Origin: Allobrachymonas chironomi DSM 19884
Lineage (GTDB): Bacteria; Pseudomonadota; Gammaproteobacteria; Burkholderiales; Burkholderiaceae_C
Assembly (NCBI RefSeq): GCF_000374625.1
Contig: NZ_KB894768.1
Span: 89,523-153,522, forward strand
Direction: 5' to 3'
Length of the DNA: 64,000 bases
Of this stretch, positions 20,223 through 29,868 are shown piece by piece. How positions within the stretch are numbered: position 1 is the first letter of the stretch; every line of letters begins with the position of its first letter. Below the pieces are notes generated by a model. That model did not search any database, was not told where the DNA came from, and saw only the letters and a list, made by a program, of their open reading frames with translations. The position numbers and the translations under genes were made by a program.

Positions 20223-20247
20223 GTCTCCCGCAGGCAGGTCGGGAGAC
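20223..20247 (+). terminator. Hairpin after secG
   Basis: GTCTCCCG and CGGGAGAC form a perfect 8-bp stem with a 9-base loop just after the secG stop. The following bases are A-rich rather than T-rich, so it may protect the mRNA end or pause polymerase rather than terminate. Confidence 0.35.
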
Positions 20248-20359
20248 TAAGAAAAACCCTGCCTCAGGTGCCTCGCTCGTTGAATATGGTTACAATGAGG
20301 GGCTAACCCGGGTAGGTGGGAAATTTCCTGCCTTCCATGCTCCGGGAAGAGACACGATT

Positions 20360-20444
20360 GCCGTCGTGGTGGAATTGGTAGACACGCTATCTTGAGGGGG
20401 TAGTGGCGAAAGCTGTGCGAGTTCGAGTCTCGCCGACGGCACCA
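20360..20444 (+). tRNA. tRNA-Leu(GAG)
   Basis: An 85-base type II tRNA. The 7-bp acceptor stem GCCGTCG/CGACGGC is followed by discriminator A and encoded CCA. The D-arm GTGGAATTGGTAGACAC is typical of tRNA-Leu, the anticodon loop is TTGAGGG with GAG at 20394-20396, a variable arm TGGCGAAAGCTG is present, and the T-loop is GTTCGAGTC. It decodes CUC/CUU. Its 3' end is only 42 bases before the nuoA start, so both are probably on one transcript, with RNase processing at CCA producing the nuo mRNA end. Confidence 0.97.
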
Positions 20445-20486
20445 GAATCACCTTTGGCCTCCGGCCGGATTTTTCTGCAGGAAAAC

Positions 20487-20846
20487 ATGGATCTCTCGCA
20501 ATATCTTCCCGTCATGCTGTTCGTGATCGTGGGCATCCTCGTGGGTGCTGCCTGTCTGGTCATGGGTCGGGGTCTGGGTCCCAATCGCCCTGATCCTGCC
20601 AAGAACTCCCCTTATGAATGTGGCTTCGAGGCCTTTGAAGACGCGCGCATGAAGTTTGACGTGCGCTACTACCTCGTGGCCATTCTGTTCATCCTGTTTG
20701 ACCTGGAAGTGGCATTCCTCTTCCCTTGGGCTGCTGCCTACAAGCAGCTGGGTCCGGTCGGCTTCTGGGCCGCCATGATTTTCCTGTTCATCCTGCTCAT
20801 CGGATTCATCTACGAGTGGAAGAAGGGCGCCCTGGATTGGGAATAA
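20487..20846 (+). CDS. nuoA: NADH-quinone oxidoreductase subunit A
   Basis: NuoA is a small membrane subunit of respiratory complex I next to the quinone site. The 119-residue protein has three transmembrane segments: [20 protein letters not shown], the second at [22 protein letters not shown] and the third at [19 protein letters not shown]. The conserved loop [21 protein letters not shown] is intact. ATG at 20487 with AGGA upstream was chosen; an upstream in-frame GTG lies within the tRNA. It is the first gene of a complete nuoABCDEFGHIJKLMN operon. Confidence 0.97.
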   Translation: MDLSQYLPVMLFVIVGILVGAACLVMGRGLGPNRPDPAKNSPYECGFEAFEDARMKFDVRYYLVAILFILFDLEVAFLFPWAAAYKQLGPVGFWAAMIFLFILLIGFIYEWKKGALDWE

Positions 20847-20904
20847 ACACAGGCTGAGGGTGGCTGGGTGCTAGTCCCGGCTGCTCGCACTTCTGGAGAG
20901 TCGC

Positions 20905-21387
20905 ATGTCGATTGAAGGTGTTTTCAAGGAAGGCTTCATCACCACCAGCTATGACGCGGTGGCGAACTGGGCCAAGACGGGTTCGATCTGGCCCATGACG
21001 TTTGGCCTGGCCTGCTGTGCCGTCGAAATGATGCACGCGGCCAGTGCGCGCTACGATCTGGCGCGTTTTGGTGCCGAGGTATTTCGTGCCAGCCCGCGTC
21101 AGTCCGATCTGATGATCGTGGCGGGTACGCTGTGCAACAAGATGGGGCCGGCCTTGCGCAAGGTCTACGACCAGATGGCCGAGCCGCGCTGGGTGCTGTC
21201 CATGGGCTCCTGTGCCAATGGGGGTGGCTATTACCACTACAGCTACTCCGTGGTGCGCGGTTGCGATCGCGTGGTGCCGGTCGATGTCTACGTGCCGGGC
21301 TGCCCGCCCACGGCCGAGGCGCTGATCTACGGCATCATGCAGTTGCAGCAGAAGATCCGCCGTACCAATACCATTGCCCGCGCCTGA
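20905..21387 (+). CDS. nuoB: NADH-quinone oxidoreductase subunit B
   Basis: NuoB carries cluster N2, the last [4Fe-4S] centre before quinone. In the 160-residue protein the four ligands are visible at Cys37, Cys38, Cys103 and Cys133 ([17 protein letters not shown] and [10 protein letters not shown]). The gene is 58 bases from nuoA and ten bases from nuoC. Length agrees with betaproteobacterial NuoB. Confidence 0.98.
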   Translation: MSIEGVFKEGFITTSYDAVANWAKTGSIWPMTFGLACCAVEMMHAASARYDLARFGAEVFRASPRQSDLMIVAGTLCNKMGPALRKVYDQMAEPRWVLSMGSCANGGGYYHYSYSVVRGCDRVVPVDVYVPGCPPTAEALIYGIMQLQQKIRRTNTIARA

Positions 21388-21397
21388 GGAGATCCGC

Positions 21398-22006
21398 ATG
21401 ACTGCATACGCTGTAGATATCCAGGCGCTGTCCCAGACGGTGACGCAGCTGCTGGGTGACAAGATCCGTTCCTCCGTGGTGGCTCGCGGCGAGCTGACCA
21501 TCGAGGTGGCTGCCGCCGACTATGTCGAAGTCGCACGCCAGTTGCGTGACGCCCCCGGTTGCCAGTTCGAGCAGCTGATTGACCTGTGTGGTGTCGACTA
21601 TTCCGATTACCGCGATGAAGTGTGGGAAGGTCCGCGTTATTGCGTGGTGCTGCATCTGCTGTCCATCACGCTGAACCAGCGCCTGCGCCTGAAGGTGTTT
21701 GCGCCTGATGACGATTTCCCGGTCGTGGCCACCATCAACGATGTCTGGGCCGCTGCCAACTGGTTCGAGCGCGAGGCCTTCGACCTGTACGGCATCGTGT
21801 TCGAGGGTCACCCGGATCTGCGTCGCATCCTGACCGACTATGGTTTCATTGGTCACCCGTTCCGCAAGGACTTCCCGCTGTCCGGCTACGTCGAGATGCG
21901 CTACGACGAGGAGCAGAAGCGTGTGGTGTACCAGCCCGTGACCATCGAGCCGCGCGAAATCACGCCGCGCATCATCCGCGAAGACAACTACGGGGGGCTG
22001 CACTGA
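21398..22006 (+). CDS. nuoC: NADH-quinone oxidoreductase subunit C
   Basis: NuoC (30 kDa subunit) helps form the quinone-reducing arm together with NuoD. The 202-residue protein contains the family signature [24 protein letters not shown] (shown here by its halves [14 protein letters not shown] and [13 protein letters not shown]) and ends [15 protein letters not shown] at 21398 has GAGGAG seven bases upstream, so it was preferred to an upstream in-frame start. It is separate from nuoD, unlike the fused nuoCD of enterobacteria. Confidence 0.97.
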   Translation: MTAYAVDIQALSQTVTQLLGDKIRSSVVARGELTIEVAAADYVEVARQLRDAPGCQFEQLIDLCGVDYSDYRDEVWEGPRYCVVLHLLSITLNQRLRLKVFAPDDDFPVVATINDVWAAANWFEREAFDLYGIVFEGHPDLRRILTDYGFIGHPFRKDFPLSGYVEMRYDEEQKRVVYQPVTIEPREITPRIIREDNYGGLH

Positions 22007-22035
22007 TCGCCGGCTCCGGCGAGAAGGAATGACAT

Positions 22036-23286
22036 ATGGCTGAAATCAAGAACTACACCCTGAACTTCGGTCCGCAGCACCCAGCAGCGCACGGCGTGCT
22101 GCGTCTGGTGCTGGAGCTGGATGGCGAGGTGGTGCAGCGTGCCGACCCGCACATCGGTCTGCTGCACCGTGCCACCGAAAAGCTGGCCGAGCACAAGACC
22201 TATCTCCAGGCGCTGCCCTACATGGATCGCCTGGATTACGTGTCCATGATGTGCAACGAGCATGCCTACTGCCTGTCGGTCGAAAAGCTGCTGGGTATCG
22301 AGGTGCCGATCCGTGCGCAGTACATCCGCGTCATGTTTTCAGAGATCACGCGTATCCTGAACCACCTGATGTGGCTGGGTTCGCACGGCAACGACTGTGG
22401 CAGCTCCACCATCCTGATGTACACCTTCCGCGAGCGTGAAGACCTGTTCGACATGTACGAGGCCGTTTCCGGCGCGCGCATGCACGCAGCCTACTTCCGT
22501 CCGGGTGGTGTCTACCGTGACCTGCCGCACAGCATGCCGCAGTTCGCCAGCAAGTTGCGCAGCAGCAGCTCGGTCGACAAGATCAACAAGGCGCGTGGTG
22601 GTTCGTTGCTCGATTTCATCGAGGACTTCACCAACCGCTTCCCCAAGTGCGTCGACGAGTACGAGACCCTGCTCACCGAAAACCGCATCTGGAAGCAGCG
22701 CACCGTGGGCATCGGCGTGTTGACGGCAGAGCGTGCCATCAACCTGGGCATGACGGGTCCCATGCTGCGCGGCTCCGGCATCGCCTGGGACCTGCGCAAG
22801 ACGCAGCCCTACGAGGTTTACGACCGTCTGGACTTCGATATTCCGGTGGGTACCACCGGCGATACCTATGATCGCTATCTGGTTCGCGTCAATGAAATGC
22901 GCGAATCCAACCGCATCATCCAGCAGTGCGTGGAATGGCTGCGTGCCAACCCGGGTCCGGTCATCACCGACAACCGCAAGGTGGCGCCGCCGTCGCGCGC
23001 GAACATGAAGTCGGGCATGGAAGACCTGATCCACCACTTCAAGCTGTTCACCGAAGGCTTCCACGTCCCCGAGGGCGAAGCCTACGCCGCTGTCGAGCAC
23101 CCCAAGGGCGAGTTCGGCATCTACCTGATCAGCGATGGTGGCAACAAGCCCTACCGCATGAAGATCCGCCCGCCGGGCTTCGTGCATCTGGCCGCGCTGG
23201 ATGAACTCGCCACCGGCCACATGCTGGCTGACGCGGTGGCAGTGATCGGCACGCTGGACATTGTGTTTGGAGAGATTGACCGATGA
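22036..23286 (+). CDS. nuoD: NADH-quinone oxidoreductase subunit D
   Basis: NuoD (49 kDa subunit) forms the quinone pocket with NuoB. The 416-residue protein has the near-invariant N-terminal [19 protein letters not shown], including the quinone-contacting His, [20 protein letters not shown], and the C-terminal [26 protein letters not shown] lies upstream of the ATG. Its stop overlaps the nuoE start as ATGA. Confidence 0.98.
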   Translation: MAEIKNYTLNFGPQHPAAHGVLRLVLELDGEVVQRADPHIGLLHRATEKLAEHKTYLQALPYMDRLDYVSMMCNEHAYCLSVEKLLGIEVPIRAQYIRVMFSEITRILNHLMWLGSHGNDCGSSTILMYTFREREDLFDMYEAVSGARMHAAYFRPGGVYRDLPHSMPQFASKLRSSSSVDKINKARGGSLLDFIEDFTNRFPKCVDEYETLLTENRIWKQRTVGIGVLTAERAINLGMTGPMLRGSGIAWDLRKTQPYEVYDRLDFDIPVGTTGDTYDRYLVRVNEMRESNRIIQQCVEWLRANPGPVITDNRKVAPPSRANMKSGMEDLIHHFKLFTEGFHVPEGEAYAAVEHPKGEFGIYLISDGGNKPYRMKIRPPGFVHLAALDELATGHMLADAVAVIGTLDIVFGEIDR

Positions 23287-23774
23287 TTTCTGAAGCTACC
23301 AAGGCGCGCTTCGCCAAGGAAGTGGCCAAGTACCCCGATGCGCAGAAGCAATCTGCCGTCATGGCCTGCCTGTCCATCGTGCAGCAGGAGCAGGGTCACG
23401 TGTCGGCCGAGAGCGAGCGCGAGATCGCCGAATACCTCGGCATTGCGCCGATGGCCGTGCACGAAGTCACGACCTTCTACAACATGTACAACCAGCAGCC
23501 GGTCGGCAAGTACAAGCTGGCCGTGTGCACCAACCTGCCGTGCCAGTTGCGCGATGGCGGCAAGGCGCTCAAGTACCTCGAAGACAAGCTCGGCGTGACC
23601 GCCGGCGAAACCACGGCTGACGGCATGTTCACCCTGCAGCAGTGCGAATGTCTGGGTGCCTGTGCCGATTCCCCGGTGATGCTGGTCAACGATCGCAACA
23701 TGTGCAGCTTCATGTCCGTCGAGCGCCTGGAGGCGCTGGTGGAAGGTCTGCGTAACGCGGAGGGCAAGGCATGA
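23283..23774 (+). CDS. nuoE: NADH-quinone oxidoreductase subunit E
   Basis: NuoE carries the [2Fe-2S] cluster N1a of the NADH dehydrogenase module. The 163-residue thioredoxin-like protein shows ligands Cys82, Cys87, Cys123 and Cys127 in VCTNLPCQL and [11 protein letters not shown]. Four-base ATGA overlaps on both sides (nuoD and nuoF) indicate coupled translation and equal stoichiometry. Confidence 0.97.
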   Translation: MISEATKARFAKEVAKYPDAQKQSAVMACLSIVQQEQGHVSAESEREIAEYLGIAPMAVHEVTTFYNMYNQQPVGKYKLAVCTNLPCQLRDGGKALKYLEDKLGVTAGETTADGMFTLQQCECLGACADSPVMLVNDRNMCSFMSVERLEALVEGLRNAEGKA

Positions 23775-25123
23775 GCGTGAGCAACATCCTGGCGCAATTC
23801 GCGTCCAGCGGTCAGGAAACCTGTTTCCATGGCCGCCATATCGAGCCGCAGATCTACAAGGATCTGAACGGCAGCAACTGGAGCCTGAAGGATTACGAGG
23901 CGCGTGGCGGCTATCAGGCGCTGCGCAAGATCCTGGGCAAGGATGACGGCACGGGCATGTCGCAGGACGATGTCATCGCCACCATGAAGGAGTCCGCACT
24001 GCGTGGACGTGGTGGTGCCGGCTTCCCGTCCGGCCTGAAGTGGAGCTTCATGCCGCGCAACTTCCCGGGCCAGAAGTACATCGTCTGCAACTCCGACGAA
24101 GGCGAGCCCGGTACCTGCAAGGACCGCGACATCCTGATGTTCAACCCGCATATCGTGATCGAAGGCATGATCATTGCGGGCTTTGCCATGGGTGCCAGCG
24201 TGGGATACAACTACATCCACGGCGAGATCTTCGAGGTTTACGAGCGCTTCGAGGCCGCCCTGGAAGAGGCACGTGCTGCCGGTTACCTGGGTGACAACAT
24301 CCTGGGCAGCGATTTCAGCTTCCAGCTGCATGCCCACCATGGTTTTGGTGCCTACATCTGTGGCGAGGAAACAGCGCTGCTCGAGTCGCTGGAAGGCAAG
24401 AAGGGCCAGCCGCGCTTCAAGCCGCCGTTCCCGGCCAGCTTTGGCCTGTACGGCAAGCCGACGACCATCAACAACACCGAGACCTTTGCTGCCGTGCCGT
24501 GGATCATCCGCAACGGCGGTCAGGCCTATCTGGAGTGTGGCAAGCCGAACAACGGTGGTACCAAGATCTACTCGGTGTCGGGCGATGTCAACCTGCCCGG
24601 CAACTACGAAGTGCCGATGGGTACGCCGTTCTCCACCTTGCTCGAACTGGCCGGTGGCGTACGCACGGGGCGCAAGCTCAAGGCCGTGATTCCGGGTGGC
24701 TCTTCGTCCCCGGTGCTGCCGGCAGACATCATGATGCAGTGCACGATGGACTACGATTCCATCGCCAAGGCCGGCTCCATGCTCGGATCCGGTGCCGTGA
24801 TCGTGATGGATGACAGCCGCTGCATGGTCAAGTCGCTGTTGCGCCTGAGCTATTTCTACATGCACGAGTCCTGCGGCCAGTGCACACCCTGTCGTGAAGG
24901 TACCGGCTGGTTGTGGCGCGTGGTGCAGCGCATCGAAAACGGTCAGGGCCGTCCGGAAGATCTGGACCTGCTCGACTCCGTGGCGGGCAACATCCAGGGG
25001 CGCACCATCTGTGCGCTCGGCGATGCTGCTGCCATGCCGGTGCGTGCCATGCTGAAGCACTTCCGCGATGAATTCGCCTACCACATCGAGCACAAGACCT
25101 GTCAGGTCCCTGCCTATATTTGA
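23771..25123 (+). CDS. nuoF: NADH-quinone oxidoreductase subunit F
   Basis: NuoF binds NADH and FMN and holds [4Fe-4S] cluster N3. The 450-residue protein has the Gly-rich NADH/FMN site [17 protein letters not shown], the FMN-associated [37 protein letters not shown], and the cluster ligands in [15 protein letters not shown] and the later [10 protein letters not shown]. It overlaps nuoE by four bases. Confidence 0.98.
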   Translation: MSVSNILAQFASSGQETCFHGRHIEPQIYKDLNGSNWSLKDYEARGGYQALRKILGKDDGTGMSQDDVIATMKESALRGRGGAGFPSGLKWSFMPRNFPGQKYIVCNSDEGEPGTCKDRDILMFNPHIVIEGMIIAGFAMGASVGYNYIHGEIFEVYERFEAALEEARAAGYLGDNILGSDFSFQLHAHHGFGAYICGEETALLESLEGKKGQPRFKPPFPASFGLYGKPTTINNTETFAAVPWIIRNGGQAYLECGKPNNGGTKIYSVSGDVNLPGNYEVPMGTPFSTLLELAGGVRTGRKLKAVIPGGSSSPVLPADIMMQCTMDYDSIAKAGSMLGSGAVIVMDDSRCMVKSLLRLSYFYMHESCGQCTPCREGTGWLWRVVQRIENGQGRPEDLDLLDSVAGNIQGRTICALGDAAAMPVRAMLKHFRDEFAYHIEHKTCQVPAYI

Positions 25124-25135
25124 CGAGTGATCGCC

Positions 25136-27268
25136 ATGGTTGAAATCGAACTGGACGGAAAGAAGATCGAGGTACCGGAAGGCAGCATGATCATGCATGC
25201 TGCCGAAGGTGCCGGAACCTTCATTCCGCATTTTTGCTATCACAAGAAACTGAGCATTGCGGCCAACTGCCGCATGTGCCTGGTGGATGTCGAGAAGATG
25301 CCCAAGGCCGTGCCGGCTTGTGCCACACCGGTGGCCCAGGGCATGATCGTCCATACCAAGAGCCCGAAGGCGCTGGCGGCACAGCAGTCCGTCATGGAAT
25401 TCCTGCTGATCAACCACCCGCTGGATTGCCCGATCTGCGACCAGGGTGGCGAATGCCAGCTGCAGGATCTGGCCGTGGGCTACGGCAACAACACCTCGCG
25501 CTACGAAGAGGAAAAGCGTGTTGTCACACCCAAGGATGTCGGTCCGCTGATCTCCATGGAGGAGATGAGCCGCTGCATCCAGTGCACGCGCTGCGTACGC
25601 TTCGGTCAGGAAATCGCCGGTGTCATGGAGCTCGGCATGTCTAACCGTGGCGAGCACTCCGAAATCGAAACCTTTGTCGGCAGCACGGTGGATTCCGAAC
25701 TGTCCGGCAACATGATCGACATCTGTCCGGTGGGTGCGCTTACCAGCAAGCCGTTCCGTTACAGCGCCCGTACCTGGGAGCTGGGTCGCCGCAAGTCGGT
25801 GGCGCCGCACGATGCGTCGGGTGCCAACCTGATCGTGCAGGTCAAGAACCACCAGGTGCTGCGCGTTGTGCCGTTCGAGAACGAGGCCGTCAACGAATGC
25901 TGGATTGCCGACCGCGACCGCTTCAGCTACGAGTCGCTGAATGGTCCGGATCGCCTGACGGCACCGATGATCAAGCAGGGCGGCAGCTGGCAGGAAGTCA
26001 GCTGGCAGACGGCACTGGAATACGTGGCCAACGGTCTGAAGCAGATTGCCACCGAGCACGGTGCCAACAGCATCGGTGCCCTGGTCAGCCCGCACAGCAC
26101 GCTGGAAGAGCTGACGCTGGCCGGCAAGCTGGTGCGTGGTCTGGGTAGCGACAATATCGATCACCGCCTGCGTCGCGCCGATTTCACGGCAACCCATGGC
26201 AAGGTGCGCTGGCTGGGCATGCCGGTGGCCGCCCTGAGCACGCTGCAGCGCGTGCTGGTGGTGGGCAGCAACCTGCGCAAGGACCATCCGCTGTTTGCCC
26301 AGCGTATCCGTCAGGCCGTGCGCCACGGAGCCCAGGTGAATGCGCTGGTCGAACAGCGTCAGGACTGGGCCATGACCCTGAAAAATGTGCTGCAGGCTGA
26401 TGCCGCCGACTGGACCCAGGCGCTGGCCAATGTGGCTGCCGCCATCGCCGAGCAGAAGGGCGTTGCCGCTCCTGCGGCCGGCCAGGCGGATGCAACGGCA
26501 CAGGCGATCGCCAAGTCCCTGCTGGGCGGTGAGCGCAAGGCCGTGCTGCTGGGCAATGCGGCGGCACACCATGCCCAGGCCGAAAGCCTGCTGGCGCTGG
26601 CGCAGTGGATTGCTGCACAGACCGGAGCCAGCTTCGGTTACCTGACCGAAGCCGCCAACACGGTGGGTGCCCAGTTCGTCGGTGCGCAGCCGCAAACCGG
26701 TGGTCTGGATGCTGCCGCGATGACGGCTGGTGCGCTGAAGGCCGCGATCCTGCTGAATGTCGAACCCGAATTCGATACCGCCGCTGGCCAGCAGGCCGTG
26801 GCCGGTCTGAACCAGGCACAGATGGTCGTCACGCTGAGCCCGTTCAAGACCAACATGGCGATCAGCGATGTGCTGCTGCCGATCAGCCCGTTTACCGAAA
26901 CTTCCGGTACCTTCGTCAATGCCGAAGGCCGTGCCCAGAGCTTCCACGCCGTGGTCAAGCCGCAGGCCGATACCCGTCCGGGCTGGAAGGTGCTGCGTGT
27001 GCTGGGTAACCTGCTGCAGCTGCCGGGCTTCGATGCGGAGTCCTCGCAAGATGTGCTGGCAGGCCTGGGTCTGGAACAGCGCGAAGCGGGCACTTTCGTC
27101 GCGCGCCTGGACAACAGTACGGATGCTGCCCTGACCGTGGCCAAGGCTGACGGTCGTCCGGTGGTGGCTTCCATTTATCAACTCGACAGTCTGGTGCGTC
27201 GTGCGCCAGCGCTGCAGGCCACGGTGGATGCCCGTGCTGCCGCGAGCACGCAGGGGGTGAGCGCATGA
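25136..27268 (+). CDS. nuoG: NADH-quinone oxidoreductase subunit G
   Basis: NuoG is the largest peripheral subunit of complex I. The 710-residue protein has an N-terminal [2Fe-2S] domain (N1b; [20 protein letters not shown]), an H-C-C-C cluster (N5; [20 protein letters not shown]), a [4Fe-4S] cluster (N4; [17 protein letters not shown] with a later CPVGAL) and then a molybdopterin-oxidoreductase-like domain without cofactor. ATG at 25136 was chosen; a GTG at 25127 would add three residues and both have weak ribosome sites. The stop overlaps nuoH (ATGA). The C-terminal domain is rich in Ala/Gln. Confidence 0.97.
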   Translation: MVEIELDGKKIEVPEGSMIMHAAEGAGTFIPHFCYHKKLSIAANCRMCLVDVEKMPKAVPACATPVAQGMIVHTKSPKALAAQQSVMEFLLINHPLDCPICDQGGECQLQDLAVGYGNNTSRYEEEKRVVTPKDVGPLISMEEMSRCIQCTRCVRFGQEIAGVMELGMSNRGEHSEIETFVGSTVDSELSGNMIDICPVGALTSKPFRYSARTWELGRRKSVAPHDASGANLIVQVKNHQVLRVVPFENEAVNECWIADRDRFSYESLNGPDRLTAPMIKQGGSWQEVSWQTALEYVANGLKQIATEHGANSIGALVSPHSTLEELTLAGKLVRGLGSDNIDHRLRRADFTATHGKVRWLGMPVAALSTLQRVLVVGSNLRKDHPLFAQRIRQAVRHGAQVNALVEQRQDWAMTLKNVLQADAADWTQALANVAAAIAEQKGVAAPAAGQADATAQAIAKSLLGGERKAVLLGNAAAHHAQAESLLALAQWIAAQTGASFGYLTEAANTVGAQFVGAQPQTGGLDAAAMTAGALKAAILLNVEPEFDTAAGQQAVAGLNQAQMVVTLSPFKTNMAISDVLLPISPFTETSGTFVNAEGRAQSFHAVVKPQADTRPGWKVLRVLGNLLQLPGFDAESSQDVLAGLGLEQREAGTFVARLDNSTDAALTVAKADGRPVVASIYQLDSLVRRAPALQATVDARAAASTQGVSA

Positions 27269-28341
27269 TGGACGCAATCTTTGCCGCAGGCGAAGGCCTG
27301 ATCCAGGCGGCCTGGTGGATGGACGTGGTGTGGCCGGTGATCTGGGCATTGCTCAAGATCATCATCGTGGTCATTCCGCTGATGCTGTGCGTGGCCTACC
27401 TGACCTTGTGGGAGCGTCGTCTGCTGGGCTTCATGCAGCACCGCCGTGGCCCCAACCGCGTGGGTCCGCTGGGCCTGCTGCAGCCCATGGCCGATGGCCT
27501 GAAGCTGCTGACCAAGGAACTGATCAAGCCGGATCGTGCCCACACCTGGATCTACTACATGGGTCCGCTGATGGCCATCATGCCGGCCCTCGCGGCCTGG
27601 GCCGTGATGCCCTTTGGCCCGGATGTGGCGCTGGCCAACGTCAATGCCGGTCTGCTGCTGATCATGGCCATCACCTCGATCGAGGTCTATGGCGTGATCA
27701 TGGCCGGCTGGGCTTCCAACTCCAAGTACCCGTTCCTGGGCGCACTGCGTGCGTCGGCCCAGATGATCTCCTATGAAATCGCCATGGGCTTCTGCCTGCT
27801 GGTGGTGGTACTGGTGGCGGGCAGCATGAACATGGGCGAGATCGTTACCGGTCAGGCGCAGGGCATGTTTGCCGACAAGGGCATCAACTTCCTATCCTGG
27901 AACTGGTTGCCGCTGCTGCCGATCTTCATGGTCTACCTGATTTCCGGTGTTGCCGAAACCAACCGTCACCCGTTTGACGTGGTGGAAGGCGAGGCGGAAA
28001 TCGTGGCCGGCCACATGGTGGAATATTCCGGCATGGGCTTTGCCATCTTCTTCCTGGCCGAATATGCCAACATGATCCTGTTCTCCCTGCTGGCAGTGGT
28101 CATGTTCCTGGGCGGCTGGCTGCCCCCGTTCGAGTTCCTGAGCTTCATTCCCGGCTGGATCTGGCTGTTCATCAAGACCTTTGTCGTGGTGAGCATGTTC
28201 ATCTGGATCCGGGCCACCTTCCCGCGCTACCGCTATGACCAGATCATGCGTCTGGGCTGGAAGATCTTCATCCCGTTGACGCTGTTCTGGCTGGTGCTGG
28301 TGGCGGCATGGATGCAGACCTCCTGGAATATCTGGCCGTAA
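27265..28341 (+). CDS. nuoH: NADH-quinone oxidoreductase subunit H
   Basis: NuoH is the membrane subunit at the junction with the peripheral arm and lines the quinone tunnel. The 358-residue protein has about eight transmembrane segments and the conserved loops [32 protein letters not shown] and [18 protein letters not shown] (Glu-rich loop used in proton coupling). It overlaps nuoG by four bases. Confidence 0.98.
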   Translation: MMDAIFAAGEGLIQAAWWMDVVWPVIWALLKIIIVVIPLMLCVAYLTLWERRLLGFMQHRRGPNRVGPLGLLQPMADGLKLLTKELIKPDRAHTWIYYMGPLMAIMPALAAWAVMPFGPDVALANVNAGLLLIMAITSIEVYGVIMAGWASNSKYPFLGALRASAQMISYEIAMGFCLLVVVLVAGSMNMGEIVTGQAQGMFADKGINFLSWNWLPLLPIFMVYLISGVAETNRHPFDVVEGEAEIVAGHMVEYSGMGFAIFFLAEYANMILFSLLAVVMFLGGWLPPFEFLSFIPGWIWLFIKTFVVVSMFIWIRATFPRYRYDQIMRLGWKIFIPLTLFWLVLVAAWMQTSWNIWP

Positions 28342-28354
28342 GGAGGAGTACGAG

Positions 28355-28873
28355 ATGTCTACTACTGCAACGAAAACCGAATCCGGCTTCAGCCTGAAGG
28401 ACTTCCTCGGCAGTTTCATGCTGGCCGAGTTGTTCAAGGGCATGGCCCTGACAGGACGTTACGCCTTCAAGAGCAAGGTGACCCTGAACTACCCGGAAGA
28501 GAAGACGCCGCTGAGCCCGCGCTTCCGTGGTCTGCACGCCCTGCGCCGTTATGAAAACGGTGAAGAGCGCTGCATTGCCTGCAAGCTGTGCGAGGCGGTC
28601 TGTCCGGCCCTGGCGATCACCATCGAGTCCGACCAGCGTGATGACGGCAGCCGCCGCACCACGCGCTATGACATCGACCTGACCAAGTGCATCTTCTGCG
28701 GTTTCTGCGAGGAGAGCTGCCCGGTCGACTCCATCGTCGAGACCCACATCTTCGAATACCACGGTGAAAAGCGTGGCGACCTGTACTTCACCAAGGACAT
28801 GTTGCTGGCCGTGGGTGACAAGTACGAAGCCCAGATCGCTGCCAACAAGGCGGCGGATGCGCCTTACCGCTGA
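28355..28873 (+). CDS. nuoI: NADH-quinone oxidoreductase subunit I
   Basis: NuoI carries two [4Fe-4S] clusters, N6a and N6b. The 172-residue protein shows both ferredoxin motifs, [16 protein letters not shown] and [16 protein letters not shown], and an amphipathic N-terminal helix that contacts the membrane arm. AGGAGG is placed upstream of the ATG. Confidence 0.98.
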   Translation: MSTTATKTESGFSLKDFLGSFMLAELFKGMALTGRYAFKSKVTLNYPEEKTPLSPRFRGLHALRRYENGEERCIACKLCEAVCPALAITIESDQRDDGSRRTTRYDIDLTKCIFCGFCEESCPVDSIVETHIFEYHGEKRGDLYFTKDMLLAVGDKYEAQIAANKAADAPYR

Positions 28874-28902
28874 CAGGACCAGGGAATACATACGAGGACA
28901 AC

Positions 28903-29556
28903 ATGGACGTCAAAACTGGTCTTTTCTATCTGTTTGCTGTGGTGCTGATTTTCGCGGCCTTCCGCGTGATCACTGCACGCAACCCGGTCAGCGCTGTGCT
29001 GTACCTGGTGCTGTCGTTCTTCCAGGCATCCGCCATCTGGATGCTGCTGGAAGCCGAATTCCTCTCCATTACGCTGGTGCTGGTCTACGTCGGTGCCGTG
29101 ATGGTGCTGTTCCTGTTTGTCGTGATGATGCTTGACGAGGATGTCGAGCGGCTCAAGACAGGCTTCTGGAAGCATTTCCCGGCGGCAGCCGTGGTGGGCG
29201 TGCTGGTCATCCTGCAGCTGTCCATCATCCTGCTGAGCAACTTCACGGAAACGCAAGCCCTGCCGATGCGCGGCATGGATGGCGCTCCGCTGCCTGCGGA
29301 TGCTTCCAATACCACCGAGCTGGGCAAGCTGCTGTACACGCATTACCTGTACCCGCTGGAAATCGCTGCCATCATCCTGCTGGTAGCCATGATCAGTGCG
29401 ATTGCCCTGACCCTGCGCAAGCGCAAGGACAGCAAGGCCATTCCGCCTTCCGAGCAGGTGCATGTGCGCTCTGCCGATCGCGTGCGTATCGTGAAGATGG
29501 AGGCAACCCGTGCTGCACCGGCTGCCGAAGCTGCCACGGAGGAGAACAAAGCATGA
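28903..29556 (+). CDS. nuoJ: NADH-quinone oxidoreductase subunit J
   Basis: NuoJ is a membrane-arm subunit with five transmembrane helices; its third helix has the pi-bulge region linked to coupling. The 217-residue protein shows [20 protein letters not shown], then [20 protein letters not shown], and later [19 protein letters not shown] charged, Ala-rich cytoplasmic tail of about 45 residues ends the protein. It overlaps nuoK by four bases. Confidence 0.96.
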   Translation: MDVKTGLFYLFAVVLIFAAFRVITARNPVSAVLYLVLSFFQASAIWMLLEAEFLSITLVLVYVGAVMVLFLFVVMMLDEDVERLKTGFWKHFPAAAVVGVLVILQLSIILLSNFTETQALPMRGMDGAPLPADASNTTELGKLLYTHYLYPLEIAAIILLVAMISAIALTLRKRKDSKAIPPSEQVHVRSADRVRIVKMEATRAAPAAEAATEENKA

Positions 29557-29861
29557 GTCTGACTATCGGCCATTTCCTGACCCTGGGCGGGATCCTGTTT
29601 GCGTTCGCGGCAGTGGGCATTTTCCTGAACCGCAAGAACCTGATCGTGCTGCTGATGTGCGTCGAGCTGATGCTGCTGGCAGTCAACATGAACTTCGTGA
29701 CCTTCTCCCGTTTCTGGGGTGACCTGAACGGGCAGATCTTCGTGTTCTTCATCCTGACCGTGGCCGCTGCCGAAGCTGCCATTGGTCTGGCCATCCTGAT
29801 GCTGCTGTTCCGCAACAAGTCCAGCATCGATGTGGAAGAACTCAACGTGCTGAAGGGGTAA
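29553..29861 (+). CDS. nuoK: NADH-quinone oxidoreductase subunit K
   Basis: NuoK is a 102-residue, three-helix membrane subunit related to MrpC. The conserved membrane glutamates lie in [19 protein letters not shown] and [18 protein letters not shown], both required for proton transfer in the family. The start overlaps the nuoJ stop and nuoL begins seven bases after its stop. Confidence 0.98.
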   Translation: MSLTIGHFLTLGGILFAFAAVGIFLNRKNLIVLLMCVELMLLAVNMNFVTFSRFWGDLNGQIFVFFILTVAAAEAAIGLAILMLLFRNKSSIDVEELNVLKG

Positions 29862-29868
29862 TCAGAAC

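Noticed and set aside
20360-20444. tRNA-Leu as an integration site of a genomic island
   Set aside because: No integrase, no direct repeat of the tRNA 3' end and the next genes are the conserved nuo operon.
23477-27349. A 1290-codon open frame on the minus strand, opposite nuoE-nuoG
   Set aside because: It is antisense to nuoE, nuoF and nuoG, all with clear family motifs; long antisense frames are expected in GC-rich DNA with strong third-position bias, and the translated sequence shows no domain.
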